From Aplectana chamaeleonis (lineage: Eukaryota > Nematoda > Chromadorea > Rhabditida > Cosmocercidae), in contig JAPDOI010000020.1 of NCBI GenBank assembly GCA_029168955.1, positions 2,534,001-2,598,000 of the forward strand: a stretch of DNA of 64,000 nt, given 5' to 3'. Each line of letters opens with the position of its first letter. Position 1 is the first letter of the stretch. Below, piece after piece: positions 55,649-64,000 of this stretch. Below the pieces are notes generated by a model. The model saw only the letters and a program-made list of their open reading frames with translations, had not been told where the DNA came from and did no database searches. Both the position numbers and the translations under genes were made by a program.

Positions 55649-55935
55649 ACCTCGATTAACCCGGAAAATCAATTTTTCTCTGGAATGTCTGGATGGATTT
55701 AGCTGTCTTTGGTTTTCTTGGTTTTCAGACAAACAGACGATAAGTCGAGGGAAAATTTCTTATATATTTAGGTACGTGGCTTGTTTCCTTGAAAAAAATT
55801 CAAATCTCACCAGCGGCTGAGGCGGCGGTTTAAATCTCACCGGCTGCTTGCTGGTAGTCACTAGCCAGCCGCTAGTGAGATTTAAATGTTTTTTTGTTGG
55901 GGAGACAAGCCATGGACTTAATCATATGTAAGTCA

Positions 55936-56045
55936 GGTTTTGGCAGAATTCTTCGCATTCGCAAAATCATGATTATCTATTATTCGAAGTTGACTGTTTT
56001 TCCGGATAGTTGTGATATGTGAATGCGAAGAATTCTGCTAAAAAA
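55936..56045. repeat. Inverted repeat, 110 bp
   Basis: GGCAGAATTCTTCGCATTCGCA faces GTGAATGCGAAGAATTCTGC, with an AATCATGATTATC palindrome in the loop. Confidence 0.6.
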
Positions 56046-56117
56046 TGATTTATGAGAAGTTTTCCACTTATCTACTTGTAGTCTGAAAACCGAAGACAGC
56101 TCAAACCATCCTGACTT

Positions 56118-56439
56118 CAGGGTAAGGCATGACGCTGTGATCGGATCATGAGAGGTGCGGCCCCCTCCCTCCGGCTTGGGAATTTGTGCATGTGGATCGT
56201 CTGTGTGATCTTCAAATCGATGAAGAATTCATCGAAATTCACTAATTTTGTTGTGGAAGTACTCCTATTTCAGAATAAAGAAATAATTTTGAATGTTTTT
56301 TTTTCCAAATTATCTCTGCATGGTGGTTAGTGGGCTGCGGCCCCCTCCTTTCCCAGTGCCTAAAGCTGCGACCCCCTCCATTCCTTTTGCCCGAGGGTGC
56401 GGCCCCCTCTGTGATCATCACAGCGTGAGCCTAATCCTG
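56118..56439. mobile_element. hAT-like MITE with CGGCCCCCTC repeats
   Basis: Ends CAGGGTAAGGCATGACGCTG and CAGCGTGAGCCTAATCCTG; the flanking octamers CCTGACTT and TCTGACAT agree at 6 of 8. GTGCGGCCCCCTC or a close variant occurs four times inside. Confidence 0.6.
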
Positions 56440-57044
56440 TCTGACATTTAAAAGAAAAATTGATTTTTCGAGTGATTTGAAATCATGGATGGATGCCTAA
56501 GTATATCTCCTACTCATGGCGTTTCAGTTTTCTAGAAAATCATTTTTTGGGATTTTTTATCGATTTCTGAACTAGAATCGATAAATGGCCAAATACGGTA
56601 TATTCAATCATAAGTTGCTCATCTACAGGACTGTCAGAGGGTTCAGGGCGACCTGTATTCATGAACGATTCACACGCGGGGGAAGGGTAAATGCTACTCC
56701 GACTTCCTATGCTCTCTCACCTTACTATGCTCCTCCGCCTAAGAGCGAGATGGAAGTATAGAGCACAGGAAAAACTGAGGTTCCGAGTGACATTTACCCT
56801 TACACGGCGGGTAAGTTGTTAATGAACTCAGAATAGATGTTCCATCAACATGGATAGCTTTGAGAATCCCCAAAAGGTATGAGAAGCACTCAGTGGTACA
56901 AATTTTAGGAGATTCTTATATAGTTTCAGCATATGATTCGAGAACCACCATGTTTTTCTCGGAAAAATATTGAAAGACGCCCCAGATTTGATATTATTTG
57001 AGCTTTGGGACGGTATGTCACACTTGGTGGAAAGGCGAACACAT

Positions 57045-57181
57045 AGGCGTAGTTTATACTCCTGCCGCCGAGCGGCGGGACACAGTGCATTTCTCTAATA
57101 TTGGTCACGTTGCGCGGAACGATCGATATTATAGAATTGCACTTTGCCGCGCCCGTCAGTGGCGGAAGTATAAACGACGCT
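57045..57181. mobile_element. MITE family A copy
   Basis: AGGCGTAGTTTATACTCCTGCC faces GGCGGAAGTATAAACGACGCT-type sequence; the inner GATCGATATTATAGAATTGC right arm is well preserved. Confidence 0.75.
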
Positions 57182-57641
57182 TTTGATGTTTTAAAATGTT
57201 GAAAAAGTTGAAAGGCGGGAAGTTTCGCTACAACCTAATGCCTAGCCGCTTCGACAGTGGCAAGTGCGTTGAAGTGCCACTCGATGCTAGGCGACAAAGT
57301 ATGAACGCGGTAACCGTCCGGATTTTCATCGAATTAAAACGTGTAGGTTATTCGCTTGTGCTTTATGTTTATCATTTCGGTGTCAACATAGTTGTGTATC
57401 AGATTTCTATGTATGCATTTAATGGCTGATTAGTTTCCAAGATAGGAAATCATGCAGTTTTTGAGTATATTAGTGAACAATGTGTTATTCCCTTCTGTTG
57501 TTTGTATAGTTTGTGTCATAGCAAAGTGTTGACATCTTTATGAGCTGTGTTACTATGCTTTAAGCAGTCAGCGAAACGTTCGAGACGATATTTTCTTCGA
57601 TTTTTACTACTAGGTGTTTGTGTTTTTCGTGGCGCCTGGGG

Positions 57642-57972
57642 CACGAAAATGGGCGTGGCCACATTTTCAAAAATCTGCTGGTTCATTATTCTGGACTTTT
57701 GGGATGTGAAATGCCGGCGAAAGTGTCTGGTCGAGGACTGCAGGTGCCAAAGCGTCAGTATCGCGGGGTCGTCGCGATACTATCGAGGAGTCGCCGCGGA
57801 AGTTGTTTTGACAAGGTTTGTCTGGAGAAGTCGCCGCGGTAACTTCAGCCTAATCGGGGCACCGGCCAAGCACTATCGCGGTAACCTCTCCCGTAGATCT
57901 ACCTGGAGTTGAAATTGAAGTTTAGCCCGTGTCAGAGAAGTTCTCTCGTGGCCACGCCCATTTTGTGCCAGT
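57642..57972. repeat. Inverted repeat with GGCGTGGCCAC ends
   Basis: GCACGAAAATGGGCGTGGCCAC faces GTGGCCACGCCCATTTTGTGC. The interior has GTCGCCGCGG and TCGCGG repeats. The same GGCCACGCCCATTTTT phrase is in elements at 33.85 and 62.5 kb. Confidence 0.5.
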
Positions 57973-58689
57973 TGGACGCGGCTCATTTGTGTAGATAAGC
58001 AGTAGTTGTCTCTTTTTCGTTGTCGGATTATGAGTGCAGAATGAGGCGCTATAATCACAATTAGTAGGGTAAAATCATTTTATTAATATTTACATATATA
58101 CATAAATTAGTCATATGTTTGACCAAAGAAGCTACTTAGTTCGCATATTCTCTCTGGCATTTTTTCCGTTCTCTTTTTTCTTCGTTCTGTGTGATTATCT
58201 CGGTTGTTCTCTTTTTCTGATCAGTCTTCAGATGGCTGTTCCCTGGGAGAAATGCCGCGATAGCTCCCTGATGGCGCCGCAGCGGCTTTCGTAGGCGCTG
58301 ACGCGGCTGTTTCCCTCAGGGTTCCTGCATATTGTAATGAAGATTTTTAGGAATGGATATGTGATGAAGATTGGAGTATTGTAGTGTTTAAATCCGTCCT
58401 TCATTCGTAAATGCCATACAGAATACACTTTCGTACTTGCGATTTTTCTCATCTGTTCTCTCTCTCTCTCTATCCCTGCTTTGGGTATTCAAATGTCGCA
58501 AGACTTGTGTTCTTAGCCGGTATTTATTGATGTTTGTTTGGCTCAAAATGAAGATTCTGTGCTTAGGATTTTCAGGTGTGTAACAGGTTGTTGGCTCACA
58601 TATACCTGGATTTGCTAGGGTAAGACTCAAAGGAAAAAAAAACGTTTTTTCTCGATACGATGGACTACGTGAAGCTTTAAAATGGTTTT

Positions 58690-59291
58690 GGCGTCGTTTA
58701 TGCTTCCGCCGCCGGGCCGCGCGGCGAAGTGAAATTTTTTTAATATTGATCGCGCCGCGTGACCAATATATTAGAATTGCGCCTCTCCGCGTCGCTTGGC
58801 GGCGGAAGTATGGACGACTCCTGATACTGATCACGCGACGCGGCATGATCGATTTTATAGAACTGCTTCTTGCCGCGCCGCTCGGTTTCGGAATTATGAA
58901 CTAATAATATTGATCACGCGGTGCGGCACGATCGATATTATAGAATTGCACACGCCGCTCCGCGGCGGAAGTATAAACTACTTATAATATTTATTTCGCA
59001 CCATGATCAATATTACAGAGTTGCACCTTGCAGCGCCGCTCGGCGGCGGGAGTATAAACGACTCTTAATATTGATCACGTGGCGCGGCACGCTAGGTATT
59101 ATAGGATTGCTGTTTGCCGCGCCGCTCGGCGGCGGAAGTATGAATGACTCCTTAGGGGTCATTTATACTTCTGCCGTCAAGCTGCTTGGCCAAGTGCAAT
59201 TTTATATTATTGAGCGTGCGGCGCAGCGTAATCAATATCGGAGGATTGCACTTTGCCGCGCCGCTTAGCGGCGGAAGTATAAGCGAACCCT
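58690..59291. repeat. Array of MITE family A ends, about six units
   Basis: Right-end modules (CGCCGCTCGGCGGCGGAAGTAT or close) recur near 58800, 58880, 58965, 59050, 59135 and 59270, each preceded by ATTGATCACG(C/T)GGCG and GATATTATAGAATTGC. Only the first (58690-58821) and last (59152-59291) look like complete elements with both ends. Confidence 0.7.
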
Positions 59292-59879
59292 TACGCTAAA
59301 ATGCGCGAGAGAAGCTGCTCAAAAGTTTCACACAACTTACAATTAGTGAGATTATCTCACAGGTGTCCGGTTTCTTCCATTATCTTATATCACATGCAAG
59401 TTCAAAAACCGCAAGGACATGCAACAGTGGGCAATACAAGTTGCTCGCAATATGAGCACAAACTGTTGGGTTAAGAAGGTGCTAAAGCTGTTGAGTTCGC
59501 GCGTACTTGAAAGCTTTTTCACCAACTGCTTTAATATTTCGCTCACAACTTGTTATGCTGTTATGCTTGTTTACAAGCAAATATTTGTTTCTCTTATACT
59601 TTTACTCGAGATTTTTATTTTGATTGCTCGTGTTTACAAATGAAATTGTGCGAAAAAACAAGTTGTTTTCCAGATTAAAACAGATTGTGAGCAACCTTCA
59701 AGCAACTTGCACTAAAGTCTCTGCTAATTTATCAACTTCCAGACGAGCATCCTTTGTGGTTCTTTATAGAAGGCAGGGTTCAAGATAGAAACAACCACTG
59801 AGTCTAACCGGAAATCGAAAGGATCGAAGCTCGTTGCTGCAAAAATATCGGAAAACACAGCTGAAAACGAGCAATAACC

Positions 59880-59970
59880 AGCGCTATCAGTTCCCAAAAC
59901 CCTAATGTGGTACTCCAGCCTCGCCCACTTCTGCGGTGGGTGTTGAAGAAGTGGGCGGGGCGGGCATACC
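59880..59970. repeat. Short inverted repeat
   Basis: GTGGTACTCCAGCCTCGCCCAC faces GTGGGCGGGGCGGGCATACCAC. Confidence 0.5.
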
Positions 59971-60330
59971 ACTTTAAAGTTTCAGGACCGTATACGGCTA
60001 TTTGTTGCTCGTTTTTGACCGTTTTTTTCTCGAAATTTTTGTTGCACTGGGTTTCGAGCCTTCATTACAAAGGAAAAAATTAATAAAAATTTAGTAAAAT
60101 GTCGCGCCAAAAATGAAAAACGTCCCTGAATTTTGTCAGTGGCGTTGAAAAATATGAAAATTTCCACCTTTTTCTAATAATTAGCGGTCCCGAAATTGTC
60201 CACAAAGTTCCTACAGAGGGAGATGTGAAATTTTCCAATAATTTTCAAAATTTTTAGATAGTCTCGGGATAGGGACGTAGGTTCGCCGAGGTCAGGACAG
60301 CGATCTACTTCGTCTTAGCTCCGCGACAAC

Positions 60331-61127
60331 CTACTCAGACAGTAGGTGCGGGCGGATCGCTGGCATTTGGCGGGCGGATCGACATCCCCCCCATCCGCCC
60401 GCCAGTAGCCAGCGATCCGCCCGCCACTAGCCAGCGATCCACTCTCGATGCCACATTTTGGTTTCCGTGGGTTCCCACCACGGTCTCCGTGTGAGGGACC
60501 ACCCCCCCTAGCCGAGGGGACCATCCCCTCAGCTGCCAAAAATTATTCTTCGGCTTCTGAGTGATCCTTCAAAGGCGACTTGAAGTCACCTTCCAGGATC
60601 GGCCTCGAAATACCGAGTGAGCATTCAGTGCGTTGCAGCGCCTTTTATACCCTTCAGTTTGTTTACTTTGAGCATGATACTGACAACAGAAAAGAACTCG
60701 TCAATGACAGGTTTCACCGTGTAAAATTTGAGCGGGCAGATCGCTGGCTATCAAAGCAGTGGCGGGTGGATCGCTGGCTATCAAAGCCCTGGCGGGCGGA
60801 TCGCTGGCAGGTTGCGGGCGGATCGCTGCATCTCATAGCTCAGCGGGCGGATCGCTGGCTATCAAAGTCATTGCGGGCGGATTGCTGGCAGGTTGCGGGC
60901 AGATAGCCTCTTTAGAGCTTGCCGGCGAGCCGCCCGCTAGCGTGATCAAGTTTTCCAAGTGCCGCTATCCGCCCGCCAAAACGCAGCGATCCGCCCGCCA
61001 GGGCTTTGATAGCCAGCGATCCGCCCGCCAAGGCCACGATGAACAGCGATCCGCCCGCAACTTGCCGGCGTACCGCCCGGAGAGGCCTTGATTGCCAGCG
61101 ATCAGTCCGCACCCGTTGTCTGAGTAG
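60331..61127. mobile_element. Fold-back element studded with 17-bp repeats
   Basis: Ends CTACTCAGACAGTAGGTGCG and CGCACCCGTTGTCTGAGTAG. The motif GCGGGCGGATCGCTGGC occurs at least eight times in plus orientation and about eight times inverted, clustered at 60345-60430, 60730-60915 and 60965-61110. The middle contains the module at 60476-60653. Confidence 0.75.
60476..60653 (-). ncRNA. snRNA-like module, copy at 60.5 kb (candidate)
   Basis: Minus strand: GGGTATAAAAGGCGC, TATTTCGAGGCC, a 38-nt hairpin centred on AAGGTGACTTCAAGTCGCC, the Sm-like AATAATTTTTGGCAGC, then an AGCTGAGGGGATGG / CCCCTCGGCT hairpin. Best of the four copies; the fold order resembles small nuclear RNAs, but I cannot match it to a known one. 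Confidence 0.45.
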
Positions 61128-61195
61128 ATCCCCAACTTTTTTTTTGTAATGTCTTGATGAAAGCCTTCTGGCAATATTCACTCGCTCCCTATTCA

Positions 61196-61607
61196 GGGTT
61201 CAGTGGGATTGCGACTCGGCTCAACGGGGGTCGTAAAAAATCAGCAGAAATTTGAAAGAAAAATCAAAATTTGAGGGGGGGGGCAGTCGCAAAATTTTTA
61301 GGAAAAAGTAATTTTCTCCAAACCACTAGGTAAGCTAACACGAGGTAACAATACTCGCTCTCTGATAATAAGATTGCAAGAACAGCTGTGTCTGCAGAGG
61401 CCGTTGTGAAAATCTACGTCACGGTGGGTATACTGTAGTTTGGGCAGAGTATCAGATGTCAGTCAAAATTTCTATTCAGGGGTTATTCGGTGTGCTGAAT
61501 ACAGTTTTGGTGTCTATTAGTCAAGGGGGGTCGTAACAAATTTTCAAAATTTTTTGTTGGGGGTCGTAGCTCCGCTGGAAATTGGAGCAACGGCCTGCTT
61601 AACCCTG
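61196..61607. mobile_element. hAT-type MITE family J copy 3
   Basis: CAGGGTTCAGTGGGATTGCG and the inverted GCAACGGCCTGCTTAACCCTG, flanked by TCCCTATT and TCCCTACT (7 of 8). The interior contains ATTTTCTCCAAACCACTAGG, also found inverted near 17180. Confidence 0.75.
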
Positions 61608-61838
61608 TCCCTACTCTCGTGAGAGATTGATGCACCGGTCGAAATCTCAGACTTAGTAAGATCACCCAGCAGAGTCTGCGTTCTGATTAGGATCTAGCAG
61701 AAAGAGCTCGCGTCTCGACGTAATGGATCGTGGGGTCGTACAAATTTTGCTTCAAAATATTGGGGGTCGCAAAAATTCCGATGAAGAACAAAAATGTTCG
61801 GACTCGGAGGTTCCAGGTTTTCCAGTTTGTTTGTTCTC

Positions 61839-62433
61839 CAGGGTCAAGCGCGGAAGTTTGGTCGGGGATCGTAAGCGTTTTTGCCCAAAAACGAAATTGC
61901 GGGAACAGGACCGCAAAATTCTCGAAACTTTCGGCCACTATGAGGAGGGGATGGTATACGCCGTCCTAAACGAGATGGCAAGCGAAGAGTTCAAAGAGGG
62001 AGCCCTCCCTCTGCGTCCCTGACATTTTTGGATTGCGGTAAGACGTCGTGTACGCCAATACGTAACGTGCCCTACCGTAATCCAAAACAGATGACTTCGT
62101 GCCCATCGAGCTGTTATCCATATTCTGAAATAATTTCCCTGCCACGTAAAGAAGAATATCTATATCGAGAGTGAATATCACGAGCATTGCGAGCGAAAAA
62201 ACGAAGAATAGTAATGAAGTATGTGGGAAAAAGAAGTGGGAGCGTGAAGAACTCGTCGAATTCTGTTTTTAGATCACGGTAGGACTCGCTACGTATTTGC
62301 GTACGCGACGTCCTACCGTAATCCGAAAATGTCAGACACACAGAGGGAGCGCTGCTTCCTTGGACACTTGCCATCTCGTTGGGTACTGGGTATAGCTGCG
62401 CTGAGGTCCGACACAACGGCCCGCTTGACCCTG
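61839..62433. mobile_element. hAT-type MITE family J copy 4, with nested inverted repeat
   Basis: CAGGGTCAAGCGCGGAAG and the inverted CGGCCCGCTTGACCCTG; flanks TTGTTCTC and TTGGTCAC (6 of 8). Inside, TGACATTTTTGGATTGCGGT faces ACCGTAATCCGAAAATGTCA across 250 bp. Confidence 0.65.
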
Positions 62434-62780
62434 TTGGTCACCGGGTGCTATGTAGGATGGGGGGGGGGCACTGTTGTATCGCACTTGACCACGCCCATTT
62501 TTCCGTGCCGAAATGACTCTTCTGATCCTGACAGGGGAGGGAAACCCCGGGTAGGCGCTCAAATTTAGTGCGGCACGGTGAAATGGACGCGCGGCCAACT
62601 GAGTTTACTTCAAGTAGACGTCGGTATCCGTGGCCCAATGTGAATACTATGGCCCAATCCGAAAATATTTTTAAAAGTTCCCAACAATTCCCTTAGTAAA
62701 TCCGCAAAACTTATAATTATCTGATTATTTCTTTTTTGTGCTATAAAAATGCTAATGCTTGTCATGTGTACCATGTTGGT

Positions 62781-62787
62781 TCTTTAG
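62781..62787 (+). promoter_or_regulatory. Probable trans-splice acceptor of the MRPL18 gene
   Basis: TCTTTAG ends 5 bases before the ATG at 62793. This spacing is characteristic of spliced-leader addition in nematodes. Confidence 0.6.
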
Positions 62788-62792
62788 AGCCA

Positions 62793-62930
62793 ATGGCGAC
62801 CACTTTGCGGTACGCTGCCCGATTTGTGAATCGCAATCCGCGAAATCTGGAGATGATGGGTCTCCAAAAAGCTCCAACTGGCTATGAATTTGAAGTTGAC
62901 AAGGATCGCCGCAGCTTCATTTACAAGTCG
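62793..62930 (+). CDS. Mitochondrial ribosomal protein L18 (uL18m), first exon, partial
   Basis: Encodes MATTLRYAARFVNRNPRNLE followed by MMGLQKAPTGYEFEVDKDRR. The FxNRNPRNLE motif is the hallmark N-terminal segment of metazoan MRPL18, a component of the mitochondrial large ribosomal subunit. The codon before the donor GTTTTT at 62931 completes 46 residues; without splicing the frame would stop at 62948. The rest of the protein (about 130 residues in the family) is not visible in the last 1 kb, so it lies outside the window or in exons too short to recognise. The next 1 kb holds a tRNA-like remnant and a repeat copy. Confidence 0.75.
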
Positions 62931-63179
62931 GTTTTTGAAAAGCATTGATTGAAGTTTTTGAGGTTTTTTTTTGCGATTTTCTTTGAATTTTTATTTGTTC
63001 TCGCATTTATTCATGCACCTCTTAAAGCTTGTCTTGCGAAAATACTATAAAATCATGATCGCAGTTATTTGGCTTCAGATCGAATCTAACGAGAAAATAA
63101 ATGTTCGAGAAATCGCCCAATGTTCATTTCATTGAAAAGAGAACACGGTTGCTGAGTTGAATACGAAACATAGGTAAAG

Positions 63180-63254
63180 GAAATCCCGCAGGAATTGAAC
63201 CCGCATCGCATCGCTCTCCGGGGGAGAGTGGTACTATTGTACTACCGAGTATCG
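63180..63254 (-). tRNA. tRNA-like remnant (Gly-CCC-like), degenerate
   Basis: On the minus strand a T arm with GGTTCAATTCC is followed by GGGATTT, and upstream lies an anticodon arm whose simplest fold puts CCC in the loop. A GGTAGTACAATAGTACC segment resembles a D arm. The 5' acceptor strand does not pair with the 3' strand, and the anticodon stem has a mismatch, so this is more likely a pseudogene or tRNA-derived fragment than a working tRNA. Confidence 0.4.
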
Positions 63255-63467
63255 TGTGATTATATACCACGCTATGAAAAAGCATTAGATATTCATTTGA
63301 AAAAAGACATATGAAAATGTCCTCCAGTCGATCCCAATTAATGAATTATCTAATTTTCGCTTATACATATTTAACCATAGGAGATGAGTGTTTGGGGCTA
63401 TGGTCGTTTAGACAGGTGGAGCAAAATGCACAACCATTAAATATGCTGTCTCTTGCGTGGTTTCGCA

Positions 63468-63975
63468 TTTTAAAGGCACAGGACACCCTAAAAATTAATT
63501 TTCAGATTTCACGCTTACTGGGAGAGAGTCACAAGCTGATCACAGTGGTATCTCTGAAATCGCCTAAGACCCCCTTTGAACAGATTTATGGCTCTTCAAA
63601 AATGCCTAATTTTTGAGGGTGAAAAATTGGTGGACGAGTTGTCTCAGGCCTGTATTTCTCTCCATCCGCAGTCATTGCACGAAAGCGAGCCAGGATAAGG
63701 AGACAGTCCGGCAGTGGACTGAAGAACGACGACTTGTTGGAATTCATCCATCCATCGAGCCGCTATTGAGCTCGAAAATCTGTTAGGGGGTCGGGCCTGT
63801 GGTGGTGAGCGAAGGGGGTCGGGCCCGTGGTGGTCGCTTATATCTCGCTTAGTTGGAGGAAATGAGATCTGGCATTTGGCACCTGTTATACAGGAGTGGT
63901 ATTCTACACAATTACATGAAAATCTCAAAATTCATATCTGAGGGTGTACTGTGCCCTTAAGGCACAGATCAGGTG
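63468..63975 (+). mobile_element. Family F element, copy near window end
   Basis: Starts TTTTAAAGGCACAGGACACC, contains TTGAGCTCGAAAATC and TATCTCGCTTAGTTGGAGG, and ends GTGTACTGTGCCCTTAAGG. It lies downstream of the MRPL18 exon. Confidence 0.6.
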
Positions 63976-64000
63976 AGTTCTGAAGTTTTGTGACCCGCGT

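Noticed and set aside
60340..61110. CRISPR-like spaced 17-bp repeats
   Set aside because: Repeats occur in both orientations with uneven spacing inside a fold-back element in a eukaryotic genome; no cas genes. Not a CRISPR array.
53862..62780. An operon linking the R3H gene and MRPL18
   Set aside because: The genes are 9 kb apart with many insertions between them, far beyond usual nematode operon spacing.

Overview
This window looks like nuclear DNA of a nematode, and more specifically of a repeat-rich, large-intron species such as a strongyle-type worm. The species cannot be named from sequence alone. The reasons are TTTCAG-type splice acceptors, two acceptors lying 5-10 bases before an ATG (typical of spliced-leader trans-splicing), one host gene whose exons are scattered over 38 kb, and a very high density of short fold-back DNA transposons.

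Two host genes can be supported. The main one runs on the + strand from 16037 to 53861. It is an R3H-domain RNA-binding protein related to the R3HDM1/R3HDM2/encore family. I assembled 17 exons whose phases all fit; they total 2922 nt and encode 973 residues. The N-terminal half is Ser/Thr/Pro/acidic. The R3H domain is at about residues 339-402, a Gln/Pro-rich stretch lies at 607-844, and there is a short Gln-rich tail. The second gene starts at 62793: the first exon of a mitochondrial ribosomal protein L18 (uL18m) homologue, with its own trans-splice-like acceptor. A possible last exon of an unidentified gene ends at 2965.

Nearly everything else is transposon-derived. Region by region: 1-2000 holds back-to-back copies of a TTAA-flanked element and a 490-bp fold-back. 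2000-3750 is AT-rich and quiet. 4077-5368 is a piggyBac-like element. 5940-6726 is an RTE-like LINE remnant. 6.9-16 kb is a mosaic of fold-back families and a CR1-like tail. 16-54 kb is the R3H gene, with introns filled by MITEs, a LINE inside a MITE (22.3-23.7 kb), a Penelope-like inverted pair with hammerhead-like motifs (26.3-28.1 kb), a palindromic mariner (38.8-39.6 kb), two CR1-like LINEs (41-44 kb), a minisatellite-bearing fold-back inside a LINE (46.7-48.8 kb), a palindromic Tc1 (49.8-51.7 kb) and a LINE inside a MITE (52.2-53.5 kb). 54-64 kb holds hAT-type MITEs, an array of MITE ends, a 0.8-kb repeat-studded fold-back and the MRPL18 exon.

The most unusual signals are: (a) two independent Tc1/mariner elements turned into perfect-boundary palindromes; (b) an inverted Penelope pair with equal 704-bp arms; (c) a recurring module of about 160 bp (TATA-like box, GGTGACTTC hairpin, U-rich Sm-like tract, GC hairpin) at four places, three of them inside large fold-back elements; and (d) at least eight long inverted repeats inside the introns of one transcribed gene. 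All similarity statements come from reading the sequence; no database search was run.
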